The notes under the pieces were generated by a model, which worked only from the letters and a program-made list of their open reading frames with translations, had not been told where the DNA came from and did not search any database. Below, piece after piece: positions 53,692-63,550 of a stretch of DNA of 64,000 bases (the first letter of the stretch is position 1; each line of letters opens with the position of its first letter). Source of the DNA: Ralstonia sp. RRA (GTDB lineage: Bacteria; Pseudomonadota; Gammaproteobacteria; Burkholderiales; Burkholderiaceae). The stretch is from contig NZ_CP146092.1 of NCBI RefSeq assembly GCF_037023145.1, positions 1,364,001 to 1,428,000 of the forward strand, given 5' to 3'. Made by a program: the position numbers and the translations under genes.

Positions 53692-55715
53692 GAGGCTCGG
53701 GTATTGGTTGAGGAATCGACTTGGTTCTGCAGCGCTATCGCGCGCGCTGTCTCGATTTCTGACTTGTCAGCCGAAGACACAATCTTCGGCACCACCTGAC
53801 AGCACAGCATCTTGCCGCCCACATCCCAACCGTTGCCCACGTTGGACTGTCGGCCAAGCTGCCGTGTGGTGGCCGCAAGTGGGCCATAGGTGGTGATCAG
53901 ACTCGTGTAGCAATACATCAGCATGCGGCGGGACCAGTAGTCTTGCAGTGCGTGGTTTTCTGGAGGGCCGCCAGGAATCTTCGTCACCACGTCGTCGCCC
54001 TTGGCGTTGACCGTGGCTGGGTGCCACAAGCCCAGGAAGTGCCCGATCTCGTGCGCAAAGGTCTGCACCAACCGATCTCGCGTGGATGGCGTTTGGCCAT
54101 GCATCTTGTCGGCCGCCACCAGTGCGGTGTTCTTGCTGCCCCAGCCGATACCGCCACCCACCATGGAGTCCACCACGTACATGTTGAGGTGGTTGGGCAG
54201 GCGGTTCAGGTTCGTGATCGCGTCAAACTCGTGGATGAGCACGTCGTTGCCGGCGGCATCCTTGACCGTGGCAGCCGTCATGGCGCCAGCCTGATGCAGA
54301 TCAATGGTCTCGTCCAACCATCGGGTGACGCTAAAGCGGATGCCCGCAGCACGCCAGATGTGGTTGATGCCGTGCATGGCGGCCGTGGCGGGTATGGTGA
54401 CGGCCGGGGTGCCATGAAAGATCTGTTGGATGGTGCTCTGACTCAGGGCAGGCGCGATGCGCGGTACATCCTGCTCCGACCGGCCCTTCTGGCCAATGCT
54501 CACGAAGTGCACGGCGACAGCGACTTCGATCGGTGCGTAGACCTGCACGTAGAGCTTGTGCAACAGCAAACCATCAGAACTGCCATAGCGCACTTCAACC
54601 ACAGCTTGTTTTGGAGCAGCCTCCTCGCTCCCCTTGACACCGGTGAACTTGTACAGCCCACCCGGCCGCTCAACCACCGACACCACCCCAGGGTCGCTAC
54701 TGGTCACGCTCAGCGGCACACCATAGGCCATGTGCAATCGCTCCAACCGCAAGGTAACGGTGTGCCCCACCTCCAGGCTCAGGATCGGACCGTCGTGGGT
54801 GGTATAGCCTCGCTCGTCCAGCTCAGGGCTGTCGGGGTCATATTTGATCGCCGGGTTGTAGCGCGCGAAGCGCACCGGTATGAAACGGTGGCCGTCATAG
54901 ATCTCACGCACCAGCGGGGTGACGGTTGGTATGCCGTTGCCCTTGGGCGCGGGGCCGGCGGGTACCTTGCACGGGACCATGGTGTCCGGGGGCGCGCTGC
55001 CTCCGCCCTGCGCGAGCTTGGCGACAAATTCTGGCTGGAAGCGCTTGAACTCCGAGTGGGCGGGGTCGGTATGAAATCCCAGGGCTTCATTGGGATCGAT
55101 CTTGCCGTTGACCAGCAGGCGCCGCTCGATTTCTCCATTGGGCTCCAGTGCGTTGTCCACCTGGAAGCGCAGGATGGCGTCTTCAATCTCGGGGTTGCCG
55201 AGCTTGTCGTCGGGCTGTTGGCTATCGGTGGTGGGGCGCTCCCACGGGCGGAGCGTTTCGGGCGCTGGCGCGACGGGCCGGTACGGCTTGTCGTAGTAGC
55301 CCATCACCATCAGGCGCCGCTTGGCGCCTTGAATACTCATGGTGGTCTCGCCATCGGTGTGCTCGTCTTCGCTGTAATCGCGCACACGCAGATGCAGCGT
55401 AGTACCGAGGATGGTCAACTCCCCCGTGAGCCCGGGCTGCAGGCCGGTCAGCAGGATCTGGCCACTCTCGGGGGTGCGGTCTTCCACGTCCGGCTGGTTG
55501 GGAATGCGCAGCGTGTACGGCAGGCCGCCCAGGCCCCGCTCTGCTTCCGTACGAGTGTTGCCGGGCATGTGCTGGAAATAGATGCGCAGCGGGCGCAGCG
55601 GCAGTTCGACCTTGCACACCGCGCCGCCAGGCTTGAGTGTGAGATCGGGCAGTGAGGCGCCTTTCTTGGGCGCAGGCTTGGGATTCGGTTTGGGGGTGGG
55701 CTTCTTGGTGGCCAT
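53646..55715 (-). CDS. VgrG-linked T6SS effector with metzincin-type zinc protease site
   Basis: The 689-residue protein begins with a Lys/Pro-rich tail (KKPTPKPNPKPAPKKG), then a beta-rich region (~30-120), a peptidoglycan-binding-like segment (~126-212: SIQGAKRRLMVMGYYDK and EIEDAILRFQVDNALEPNGE), a middle region (~250-430) and a C-terminal protease domain. The last has HEIGHFLGLWH (H555, E556, H559, H565), the zinc signature HExxHxxGxxH of metzincins. The gene starts five bases after vgrG and overlaps its immunity gene by 46 bases. No signal peptide, DUF4123 adaptor or PAAR gene is seen, so direct loading on VgrG is likely. Protease action on a periplasmic or wall-linked protein is inference. 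Confidence 0.82.
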   Translation of the reverse strand: MATKKPTPKPNPKPAPKKGASLPDLTLKPGGAVCKVELPLRPLRIYFQHMPGNTRTEAERGLGGLPYTLRIPNQPDVEDRTPESGQILLTGLQPGLTGELTILGTTLHLRVRDYSEDEHTDGETTMSIQGAKRRLMVMGYYDKPYRPVAPAPETLRPWERPTTDSQQPDDKLGNPEIEDAILRFQVDNALEPNGEIERRLLVNGKIDPNEALGFHTDPAHSEFKRFQPEFVAKLAQGGGSAPPDTMVPCKVPAGPAPKGNGIPTVTPLVREIYDGHRFIPVRFARYNPAIKYDPDSPELDERGYTTHDGPILSLEVGHTVTLRLERLHMAYGVPLSVTSSDPGVVSVVERPGGLYKFTGVKGSEEAAPKQAVVEVRYGSSDGLLLHKLYVQVYAPIEVAVAVHFVSIGQKGRSEQDVPRIAPALSQSTIQQIFHGTPAVTIPATAAMHGINHIWRAAGIRFSVTRWLDETIDLHQAGAMTAATVKDAAGNDVLIHEFDAITNLNRLPNHLNMYVVDSMVGGGIGWGSKNTALVAADKMHGQTPSTRDRLVQTFAHEIGHFLGLWHPATVNAKGDDVVTKIPGGPPENHALQDYWSRRMLMYCYTSLITTYGPLAATTRQLGRQSNVGNGWDVGGKMLCCQVVPKIVSSADKSEIETARAIALQNQVDSSTNTRASWNPFEQKTDQGMFA

Positions 55716-55720
55716 CGGTC

Positions 55721-58309
55721 TTACAGAATTTCAATCTTGAGGGTTTCGCTAAATTCAGCCAGCCGCAGGCCCGTTTCGCCTCGGGCGTTGGTGACGCCTT
55801 CGAACACGCTGCCGTCAGCCCGCGTAATGCGGTATGGCTGGTATGGGGCGATCTGGTCTGTGCCAGCCCAGTGCAACTTGTAGTGGCCCGAGTACCCTTG
55901 ACCAAAACTGGGCATGGCGATGCTGCTTGTCTTGGGGCCGGTGAGCGTTCGGCTGCCGGCGTATACGGACCAACCGCCGCTGGTGCCACTTTCAATGCCG
56001 TCAGGCGTCATGCGGTAGTACGTGCCGCCCACGTTGAAGACGATCTCTTTTGCGGCTGTAATTTCTACGCGGCCTTCTGTGCTGGCGATGCGCAGCGCCT
56101 GCTGCGCAACCACCTCCATTGCGTTGCCCTGTGCCTCCACCGCAACCTTGCCTTTGCGGGCAACTAGTCTTACGTCTGCGTTGTGACCACACAGCGAGAC
56201 GCCCTGCACAGCGCTGCCCACAATGCTGGCCCCGGCCGACATCGATAAGTGTTGCCCCGTGGTCAATGCTGTGTGATCGCCGCTATGCAGGTGCGTGGTC
56301 TTGGGTGTGGTGCTGGCAATGCCTGCTGGGCTGGCCAGCACCATCATCGGGGTCGATAGTTCACCCATTGCCTCGCTGCTGCCCAGAATGCTGGCGTTCT
56401 GCTCGGCAATCGCTTGGGCCACGTCCTTCTGCTCGCTCGTTTGCGCCAGCGCGGCAACGCTGGCTTCCAAAACGTTTCTGGCTTCGGCCAATGCCTGCTC
56501 CAGCCGGCGTATCGTCTCTTGCATCGACAAGACATGGCCTTCAGCCTTGCGGCGCGCTTCGGTGGTAATCAACAGGCCTTGGGCACGAATCGAACCTCTG
56601 CCGTCTGTGCGCAACTCAAATCCTTCACCGCGCTTGTCTTTACGACCCACAGCATTGGGAACGCGAACGTTGTGCCCGAGTGCCAGCAAACTGTGCTCAT
56701 GATCTGATGCAAGCTGAACCTGTTGCTGACCTTGCGTGTCGTCAAACAGCAGGTGGTTGCGCCCTTCGGCGTAGTGCTCCTTGCTGGCATACCCCGAGAG
56801 TGCATGCTGGCTTGGCAAAGACCATGGCGGTAGGTTGAGCCGGTTGTTGACCGGGCCAACGATATAGGGGCGATCCGGGTCACCCCCCACAAAGCCGATC
56901 GTGACCTCCTGGCCAATGCGCGGCACGAACTGCGCGCCAAAGCTGTCGCCTGACGCGAACTCTGTGGTGCGCAGATAGCAGGAGCTGTTTTCGTTGTTCT
57001 GCCCCTCGCGGTCCCAGGGAAATTGCACCTTGACCCGGCCGATGTCGTCACACCAGATCTCCTGGTTGTCAGGGCCAACCACACGCGCCATCAACGTACC
57101 GTGGATGTAAGGCTTCGCCACGCGCTCGGGCCGCAGCAACGCATTGCTGGGCTGGGCCTCGAAGTCCACCTCGCAGTGCCAGCGTTGCTCGGTGCCTGTG
57201 CGTTCACCAATATCTTCGATCAACAGGCGGGTTGCATGGACGACATACTCTCGGTTGGCATCGCGCTTCACAAAGCGCGCCAGGTTGAAGCTGCATCCGG
57301 GAATGAGCGCGCGCACGTTGCCTTTACCGCGCACACGCACACCGTGCTGGCGCACAGCCTCCATACGGATGCGGGCCAGCATGTCACCTTCGTCCCAAGG
57401 GTCATTGCCGGTTTTCGGCTGAGCGTAGTCGCCGGGCCAATCGTAGATTTCCTGCTCTGCGTGACTGGTCTTGCGTGGGGCAGATGTGGAAATGGCCAAA
57501 TCCGCCCGAGGCTTACCGTGGTCATAGTCCGTGTGCGTCCACCGGCCAGCAACCAAACGGTCAACCACTTCGAACTCGTAGAGATGTTCTTCGTCTATCC
57601 GATCCGAAGAGGGGTACCACTTAATGGTGTGATAAGCCGGTGAGGCGGTATTGCGGAACGCCCCATTGCCATCCGTCAGCACCAGACGATGATGGCAATC
57701 GGAGTGCTCGAAGAAGAACGATATGCCCCATTCGGCAAGCAGGCGGCGGACAAATTGATAATCTGATTCGCCGTACTGGACTTGGTATTCCCGCACGGGA
57801 TACTGTGGCCCGACTGCGCCAATCAGACGATTTTCTATTGGGAAGATGTATTCGGACAGTACGCTTTCAACAATTTCAACGACGTTTTTTTGTTGAAAGA
57901 TCCGATAGTTTTTGTTCAATGACGCGAGCCACAACCAAGGCCGCAATGTGAGCCGGTACAGAATGGCATTTTCCACGCAGAGCGGGCCGCGCACTTCCGT
58001 GACGATGCCGGTGATCTGGCGGGTGCCACGGCCAATGCTGCCGTCAAGGCCCGTGCCATTTCCATCCAGCTCGATTTCGACCGTCAACTCTTTGCCCTGC
58101 ATGGCCTCCATATTCAGCTCAACTGCAGGGCCATGGAGCAGATTGCGTGCGTCCGGTGTCTTGAGCTCCAACGTGTAGCAGAACAGGTCATTGACGTTTT
58201 CAATGCCCGACAGCCTTGCAAACACCAGTGCAGGTTGCCCAAGAATTTCTGGCATTCCTGGTCCGGTAACACGCACCGTACGGAAATGGAGCGGAAGACG
58301 ATTGCCCAT
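55721..58309 (-). CDS. vgrG: T6SS spike protein VgrG (TssI)
   Basis: The 862-residue VgrG forms the trimeric tip of the type VI secretion tube. It shows the gp27-like N-terminus (VARLSGIENVNDLFCYTLEL-like segment near residue 30, VQYGESDYQFVRRLLAEWGI), the gp5/OB-fold (GRVKVQFPWDREGQNNENSS and SFGAQFVPRIGQEVTIGFVG), the needle/DUF2345 region (residues ~520-800) and a C-terminal extension. Other T6SS structural genes are absent, so this is an orphan vgrG-effector island served by a T6SS elsewhere. A GGGGTG sits before the ATG. Confidence 0.93.
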   Translation of the reverse strand: MGNRLPLHFRTVRVTGPGMPEILGQPALVFARLSGIENVNDLFCYTLELKTPDARNLLHGPAVELNMEAMQGKELTVEIELDGNGTGLDGSIGRGTRQITGIVTEVRGPLCVENAILYRLTLRPWLWLASLNKNYRIFQQKNVVEIVESVLSEYIFPIENRLIGAVGPQYPVREYQVQYGESDYQFVRRLLAEWGISFFFEHSDCHHRLVLTDGNGAFRNTASPAYHTIKWYPSSDRIDEEHLYEFEVVDRLVAGRWTHTDYDHGKPRADLAISTSAPRKTSHAEQEIYDWPGDYAQPKTGNDPWDEGDMLARIRMEAVRQHGVRVRGKGNVRALIPGCSFNLARFVKRDANREYVVHATRLLIEDIGERTGTEQRWHCEVDFEAQPSNALLRPERVAKPYIHGTLMARVVGPDNQEIWCDDIGRVKVQFPWDREGQNNENSSCYLRTTEFASGDSFGAQFVPRIGQEVTIGFVGGDPDRPYIVGPVNNRLNLPPWSLPSQHALSGYASKEHYAEGRNHLLFDDTQGQQQVQLASDHEHSLLALGHNVRVPNAVGRKDKRGEGFELRTDGRGSIRAQGLLITTEARRKAEGHVLSMQETIRRLEQALAEARNVLEASVAALAQTSEQKDVAQAIAEQNASILGSSEAMGELSTPMMVLASPAGIASTTPKTTHLHSGDHTALTTGQHLSMSAGASIVGSAVQGVSLCGHNADVRLVARKGKVAVEAQGNAMEVVAQQALRIASTEGRVEITAAKEIVFNVGGTYYRMTPDGIESGTSGGWSVYAGSRTLTGPKTSSIAMPSFGQGYSGHYKLHWAGTDQIAPYQPYRITRADGSVFEGVTNARGETGLRLAEFSETLKIEIL

Positions 58310-58510
58310 GGCGACACCCCTAAAGCCAGGAAATTAGGGGCAGCGCCAAACCTATGCCGCCCAAGGCGGCATAGATTCGAAGAAATAGGCACTGAGATAT
58401 ATGAGACGAATCTGAATTCTGTGTTGGTATTTACCCGGAGCCAGCCGTTTGCAGAACAATTTCTACAGACGCAGTAGCGTCGATTCAAGTTGTGCACGCT
58501 TTGCTTGAAT

Positions 58511-58548
58511 AAAAAAAATGCCCGCACGGCACAAACCATGCGGGCATT
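58511..58548 (-). terminator. Strong Rho-independent terminator of the phosphonate operon
   Basis: Perfect 10-bp stem AATGCCCGCA (58517-58526) and TGCGGGCATT (58539-58548), 12-base loop, followed on the minus strand by eight T residues. It lies 19 bases after the stop of the FAD oxidoreductase and insulates vgrG from the phn transcript. Confidence 0.88.
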
Positions 58549-58567
58549 TCCTTCGAGCAGCGAGATA

Positions 58568-59800
58568 TCAGGCGACAGCCGAGGTCGGCAAGATTGCTGG
58601 CGGCGTCCACTGCGGCAACGCGGTACCGTCAACCAACGCGTCGACATGACGATGCGCCAGCGCGGGCCCCACGCTCATGCCGATGCCGCTGTGCATCAGC
58701 GCGACGGTGGTGCGGTCATCGACGCGGGTCACCGAGAACGCGCCGCTGCCGGGCACATGGCACTTGGCGCCGTATACACCCTGCCAGCGCTCCACCACGC
58801 GCAGCTTGCTGCCAAAGGTGTCGCGAGCCAGGTCCAGCATGATGTTGTCGACCGACTCGGCGTTGAACGGGCGAGCGTCCTGGCTGTAGTCGTGCGAATC
58901 GCCGATGATCCAATCGCCGTAGGGCGTTGGGCTCACCAGCAGGTGAATGCCGTGGCGTTGCAGTTCAGGGCGCTCATGCTCGATCCGCATGGCGAGCGCC
59001 TGGGCGGTCGGCAGATCGGCGAACGCGCCGTAGTGCGTGCACGACAGACCCGTCAGCACAGCGTGTTCCAGCTGGAAGCCGTCTTCGGGCGTCACGCGCA
59101 GCATCTGCAGGCGGCACACCTGCGGTTGCAGCGCGCGCAGTTGGTCGGCACACAGCGTCTGGTAGTCATGGCCGCTGCAGACGATCACGCGCTGCGCGTT
59201 GCACACGCCTGCCGTGGTCTCCAGTCGGCCACCTTCCACATGGCGCACGAGCGTGCCGAAGTGGAAGCGTACGCCCTGCGTGGCAAGCCATGCCGCCAGT
59301 GCGGGAATCGCTTCGCGTGAATACAGCTGCAAGTCATCAAAACCCTGCAGGGCTGACCGATGACGCGTGAAGCGGCCGCCGTACAGATTGGCCAGATCGG
59401 CGCCACGCAGCAGCTTGACGTTGTAATCAAACGCCGAGGCACGGGTGGACATGAACTCATCCAGCACCGCGTCTTCTGCACTGTTGCGGGCAAACAGCAA
59501 CACGCCCTTGGCGCGTGCAAAGATGCCAGCCTTGTCAGCCCAGCCGAGATACAGTTCGCGGCTTTCACGCGCGAGATCGAGCATGATGCCCGGCGGCTGG
59601 CCGGTCACCAGCATCTGCCCGAAATTGCGGATGGAGGCACCGACAGCAATTTCGCTGCGCTCGAACACCGTCACGCGCAGGCCGCGTTTGACGGCGGCAG
59701 CGGCGTGCGCCAAGCCCAAAATGCCAGCCCCGACGATGGCGACGTCGGTGCTGGCATCCAGGCCCCCTTGAGCAACAGAATTCAGGGGAGCTTCACTCAC
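58568..59800 (-). CDS. FAD-dependent oxidoreductase of the phosphonate operon (DAO family)
   Basis: The 410-residue D-amino-acid-oxidase-like flavoprotein has the dinucleotide motif DVAIVGAGILGLAHA (residues ~19-33), GASIRNFGQM and a C-terminal VALMHSGIGMSVGPALAHRH. This pattern fits the FAD oxidoreductase family repeatedly found in AEP operons, thought to oxidise (N-methylated) aminophosphonates. It is the last gene of the operon, starting with GTG directly after the stop of the binding-protein gene (TAAGTG). Confidence 0.83.
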   Translation of the reverse strand: MSEAPLNSVAQGGLDASTDVAIVGAGILGLAHAAAAVKRGLRVTVFERSEIAVGASIRNFGQMLVTGQPPGIMLDLARESRELYLGWADKAGIFARAKGVLLFARNSAEDAVLDEFMSTRASAFDYNVKLLRGADLANLYGGRFTRHRSALQGFDDLQLYSREAIPALAAWLATQGVRFHFGTLVRHVEGGRLETTAGVCNAQRVIVCSGHDYQTLCADQLRALQPQVCRLQMLRVTPEDGFQLEHAVLTGLSCTHYGAFADLPTAQALAMRIEHERPELQRHGIHLLVSPTPYGDWIIGDSHDYSQDARPFNAESVDNIMLDLARDTFGSKLRVVERWQGVYGAKCHVPGSGAFSVTRVDDRTTVALMHSGIGMSVGPALAHRHVDALVDGTALPQWTPPAILPTSAVA

Positions 59801-60817
59801 TTACTTCTTCTCCGACTTGCCGTCGTAACGCTTGGTCCACTCGGCGAGGATGCGGTCACGGTTGGCGCTGGCCCACGTGAAATCGTTCTTGATCAGGTGC
59901 TTCTCGTAGTCGGCCGGCAGCAGCGGGTCCGGCTTGGAGAAGCCCGGCGTGGCAACCACGGCAAAGTTCTTCTCGTACAGTGCCATGGCAACCGGGCTTG
60001 CCGAGAAGTCAGCCAGCTTCTTGGCGGCGTCCAGGTTCTTGGTGCCCTTCATGATGCCGGTGGCTTCCACGTCCCAGCCCAGGCCTTCGGACGGCAGCAC
60101 GATGTCGATCGGCGCGCCTTCCTTCTTCGACTTCACGGCACGGTATTCAAACGCGATACCGATCGGGAATTCACCCGAAGCCGCCATCTTGCAAGGCTTG
60201 GAGCCCGAGTGCGTGTACTGGCCGATGTTCTTGTGCAGGGCGTCCATGTAATCCCAGCCCTTCTGCTCGCCCAGCATCTGCAGCCATGCGCTCACGTCCA
60301 GGTAGCCCGTGCCTGACGAGGCCGGGTTCGGCATGACGATCTTGCCGGCGTACACAGGCTTGGTCAGGTCAGCCCACGACGTCGGCTTCGGCAGGTGCTG
60401 CTTTTCAGCTTCGACCGTGTTGAAGCAGATGGCAGCGCCCCAGGCGTCCATGCCCACCCACGCCGGCGGGTTGGCCTTGTCGCGGTACGTCGCGCCGATC
60501 TTCGACAGATCGGTCGGTGCGTATGGCGTCAGCATACCTTCCTTGTCCAGGATGGCCAGGCTCGATGCGGCCAGGCCCCACACTACGTCAGCACGCGGGT
60601 TGTTCTTTTCGGCCAGCAGCTTGGCGGTGACGACACCGGTGGAGTCGCGCACCCACTTGATTTCGATGTCCGGATTGGCCTTCTCGAAGGCTTCCTGGTA
60701 CGCCTTCACTTGGTCAGCTTCCAGCGCCGTGTACACGGTCAGCGTGGTCTTGGCGAAAGCCGACGTGGCAAAGGCCATCGTAGCGGCAACAGCCAGCAGG
60801 GAAAGACGTGCGGTCAT
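59801..60817 (-). CDS. phnS: 2-aminoethylphosphonate ABC transporter substrate-binding protein
   Basis: The 338-residue exported binding protein (signal MTARLSLLAVAATMAFATSAFA) has the iron/spermidine/AEP-type fold: LTVYTALEADQVKAYQEAF, RADVVWGLAASSLAILDKEG and NPASSGTGYLDVSAWLQMLG. Neighbouring PhnX and the fused permease identify AEP (or phosphonoalkyl amines) as ligand. A GAGGAAA before the ATG at 60817 fixes the start; the longer in-frame extension has no protein character. Confidence 0.9.
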   Translation of the reverse strand: MTARLSLLAVAATMAFATSAFAKTTLTVYTALEADQVKAYQEAFEKANPDIEIKWVRDSTGVVTAKLLAEKNNPRADVVWGLAASSLAILDKEGMLTPYAPTDLSKIGATYRDKANPPAWVGMDAWGAAICFNTVEAEKQHLPKPTSWADLTKPVYAGKIVMPNPASSGTGYLDVSAWLQMLGEQKGWDYMDALHKNIGQYTHSGSKPCKMAASGEFPIGIAFEYRAVKSKKEGAPIDIVLPSEGLGWDVEATGIMKGTKNLDAAKKLADFSASPVAMALYEKNFAVVATPGFSKPDPLLPADYEKHLIKNDFTWASANRDRILAEWTKRYDGKSEKK

Positions 60818-60848
60818 GGTTTCCTCGGTATGGTGTGATGCAGGGGAA

Positions 60849-60872
60849 AGGACAACAAACAGGACAACAAAC
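60849..60872. repeat. Tandem 12-mer in the phnX-phnS gap
   Basis: AGGACAACAAAC occurs twice back to back (60849-60860 and 60861-60872) in the 64-base spacer between the two genes. Purpose unknown. Confidence 0.6.
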
Positions 60873-60881
60873 GCAGATGCG

Positions 60882-61766
60882 TCAAACGCATTGCGGCCGT
60901 TCACCGCGCGCCAGACGGCGGTTGATGTCGGCCACGACTTCGGGCAGATCGGCAATCGTGTCGATCTCGTAATGCGGGCGGCAGGCGGCAAAGCCGGCCG
61001 AAATGGCGACGCGATGGCGCGCACGTTCGTCAGCGGACAACGCGGCGTACTGCTCGTATGGCAGCCCCAGTGCATTGCCCGACATCAGCAGCGCCACGGT
61101 CCACATGCCGGCGCGGCGGCCTTCTTCGATACCGGGCACGGTGTCGTCCACCTTCACGCAGGCGGCCACATCACCAATGGCAAGATCCACCACGCAACGC
61201 AGTGCCTGTGCAGGCCACGGGCGCGCGCGCGGTACCTCATCGCAGGCGATCACGCAGTCGGGCGTATAGCCGGCCTTGGTGGCCAACTCCACCACGCGGT
61301 CCATCACCACACGCGGATAGCCCGAGCACGTACCAATCTTCAAGCCAGCTTCGCGCAGCGCGGCGATGGTTTCCAGCGCGCCGGGGATCATGGCCGAATG
61401 CGCGCCTACCTTCTCGATCTGCAGCGGCATGAAGCGGTTGTAGATGGCGGTGACGTCGTCATCGGTGGGCATGCGGCCGTGGGCGAGCGAGAAGCGCGCG
61501 GCAATCGCGCCGTCGTTGCACAGCGTGCGGATGTGGTCCCACTTGCCCAGGCCCATGGGGCCGCGGGCCTCGTCCAGCGTAATGGCTACGCCAAACTCCC
61601 CAAACGCTTCCACGAAGATTTGCGTGGGGGCAAACGAACCGAAATCGACTACGGTGCCGGCCCAGTCGAGCACGGCGGCTTCCAGGCGCAGTGGCGTGGC
61701 ACCGGGGTTGATACGGTCAGCACCCGCCTGGCGGGCCGTGATTGGGGATGCGTCACCCATGTTCAT
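60882..61766 (-). CDS. phnX: Phosphonoacetaldehyde hydrolase (phosphonatase)
   Basis: PhnX splits the C-P bond of phosphonoacetaldehyde to acetaldehyde and phosphate. The 294-residue HAD enzyme has the nucleophile Asp34 in [18 protein letters not shown], the Schiff-base Lys75 in [25 protein letters not shown] (motif II) and [19 protein letters not shown] (motif IV). AGGAAAC precedes the ATG at 61766. The AEP transaminase PhnW that makes its substrate is not in the window; the operon continues past the right edge. Confidence 0.94.
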   Translation of the reverse strand: MNMGDASPITARQAGADRINPGATPLRLEAAVLDWAGTVVDFGSFAPTQIFVEAFGEFGVAITLDEARGPMGLGKWDHIRTLCNDGAIAARFSLAHGRMPTDDDVTAIYNRFMPLQIEKVGAHSAMIPGALETIAALREAGLKIGTCSGYPRVVMDRVVELATKAGYTPDCVIACDEVPRARPWPAQALRCVVDLAIGDVAACVKVDDTVPGIEEGRRAGMWTVALLMSGNALGLPYEQYAALSADERARHRVAISAGFAACRPHYEIDTIADLPEVVADINRRLARGERPQCV

Positions 61767-61788
61767 GTTTCCTTGACTTACAACGAAT

Positions 61789-63543
61789 TCAATGTGAGGT
61801 GGTGCGCCAGGCCTGCGTGCGGCGCGTGATGCCGCGGGTGGCAAGTTCCAGCAGCAGCGAGACGACGATCGACGTGACCAGAATCAGTGTGGACATGGCC
61901 GCAGCGGGGCCGATGTCGCCGGCGTCGTCCATGTTCAGTACGGCCACGGAGGCCAGCACGGTGTCGGGGCTGTACAGGAAGATCACGGCTGACACGGTGG
62001 TCATGGCCGAGACAAACAGGTAGCGCGCGCAGGACAGCACCGCGGGCAGGCACATCGGCAGCGTCACGCGCCAGTACGTGCGTAGCGCCGAGACCTTGAG
62101 CGAGGCCGATACCGCCTCAAACACCGGGTCCAGCTGCCCCAGCGATGCCACCGACGTCAGGTGGGCTGCCGTGGCGCAGTGCATGATCGTGCAGAGCACC
62201 ATCAGCGTCATGCTGCCGTACAGGCCGTTGAGCGGATTGGCCGGGTGGTTGAAGAAGAACACATAGCCCAGGCCGAGCACGAGGCCGGGCACGGCCATCG
62301 GCAGCAGCACCGCAAAGCGGATGGCCGGATGCAGCCACGCGGTGGCGCGGGTGGTGCGCGTTTTTTCGACCAGCCATGCGCCAGTAAAGATGAGTACGGT
62401 GCCAAACACGGTGGTGAGCGCGGCCAGCTTCAGACTGTTGCGATAGGCCAGCCAGCCGCCGCCATCCATGTTGTCGAAGTCGTAGTTGCGCAGCGACAGC
62501 TCAAGGTTGTACGGCCACAACTTGACGAGCGATGCCCCAACGGCGGTAGCGAGCATCACCAGAATCCAGCCCACCACCAATGCGGTCAGCAGCAGATAGA
62601 GGCCATCGCGCATGCGATCCGGCTGCGGGTGATACGGCTGTGCACGGCTGGCCAGCGCGGCATGCTGTCGACGCTGCACGAGACGTTCTACGGCAAAGGT
62701 GAGCAGCGCAGGCAGCAGCAGCATCAGGCCGATGATGGCACCGCGTGCAAACTGCTGCTGGCCCACCACGGCCTTGTAGGCTTCCACCGCCAGCACCTGG
62801 TAGCTGCCGCCTACCACGGTCGGCACGCCAAAGTCCGTGGCAACCAGCGTAAACACCAGCGCAAAGGCACCAAACAGGCCATACCGCGCACCCGGCAGCG
62901 TGACGGTGCAGAACGTACGCCACGGGCCCGCGCCCATTGCCCGGGCGGCGTCATACAGGCGGCCATCCGCCAGCGTGAGCGTAGCCAGTAACAGCATCAG
63001 CGCATACGGGAAGGTGTAGAACGCCTCGCCCACCACGATGCCCCAGAAGCCGTAGATGTTGCTGCCGCCCAGCCAAGCTTTGAACAGCCCCTGGTTGCCG
63101 AACAGGTAGACCAGCGCAATACCCGGCAGCAGGGACGGTGCAAACAGCGGCAACATCGCCAGCGTGCGCATCGTGCCGCGCAACGGCATGCGCGTGCGCT
63201 GCACGGCGTAGGCAAAGGCAAAGGCCAGCGGCACGACGATGGCGGCCACGCTGCCCGACACGGCCAGGGTGCGCCCCACCATGGCCAGAAAGTTGGGGCC
63301 TTGTACGACATGGGCGACCAGCGCCAAGCCGTGCTCATCAGAGCTGCGTGCACTGGCCACCAGGCCCGTGGCCTGCAGCAGCATCATCGCCGTGGGCAAC
63401 AGCAGGCCGAGCGTCAGCAGGAGGAACCACCCCAGCTTCATGCCCGTCAGCACCGGCACATCGGTACGCCAGAACGACGTGCGTGCGGCTTGCTTTTGCG
63501 GGGTGACATTGACCACGTTGGCCTCGGGCGGGAGCATCGACAT
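61789..63543 (-). CDS. phnU: Fused two-domain AEP ABC transporter permease
   Basis: The 584-residue protein has about 12 helices and two binding-protein-dependent transport domains in one chain (residues ~70-290 and ~340-570). EAA-type loops are seen in each half ([20 protein letters not shown] and [20 protein letters not shown]). This is the fused permease of the phnS2-T2-U2 type system rather than separate PhnU and PhnV. GGTGGTG precedes the ATG at 63543, seven bases after the ATPase stop. Confidence 0.89.
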   Translation of the reverse strand: MSMLPPEANVVNVTPQKQAARTSFWRTDVPVLTGMKLGWFLLLTLGLLLPTAMMLLQATGLVASARSSDEHGLALVAHVVQGPNFLAMVGRTLAVSGSVAAIVVPLAFAFAYAVQRTRMPLRGTMRTLAMLPLFAPSLLPGIALVYLFGNQGLFKAWLGGSNIYGFWGIVVGEAFYTFPYALMLLLATLTLADGRLYDAARAMGAGPWRTFCTVTLPGARYGLFGAFALVFTLVATDFGVPTVVGGSYQVLAVEAYKAVVGQQQFARGAIIGLMLLLPALLTFAVERLVQRRQHAALASRAQPYHPQPDRMRDGLYLLLTALVVGWILVMLATAVGASLVKLWPYNLELSLRNYDFDNMDGGGWLAYRNSLKLAALTTVFGTVLIFTGAWLVEKTRTTRATAWLHPAIRFAVLLPMAVPGLVLGLGYVFFFNHPANPLNGLYGSMTLMVLCTIMHCATAAHLTSVASLGQLDPVFEAVSASLKVSALRTYWRVTLPMCLPAVLSCARYLFVSAMTTVSAVIFLYSPDTVLASVAVLNMDDAGDIGPAAAMSTLILVTSIVVSLLLELATRGITRRTQAWRTTSH

Positions 63544-63550
63544 CACCACC

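Noticed and set aside
50133..58309. The T6SS block being a prophage
   Set aside because: VgrG resembles phage spike proteins, but no capsid, tail, integrase or attachment site is present, and effector/immunity genes follow directly.
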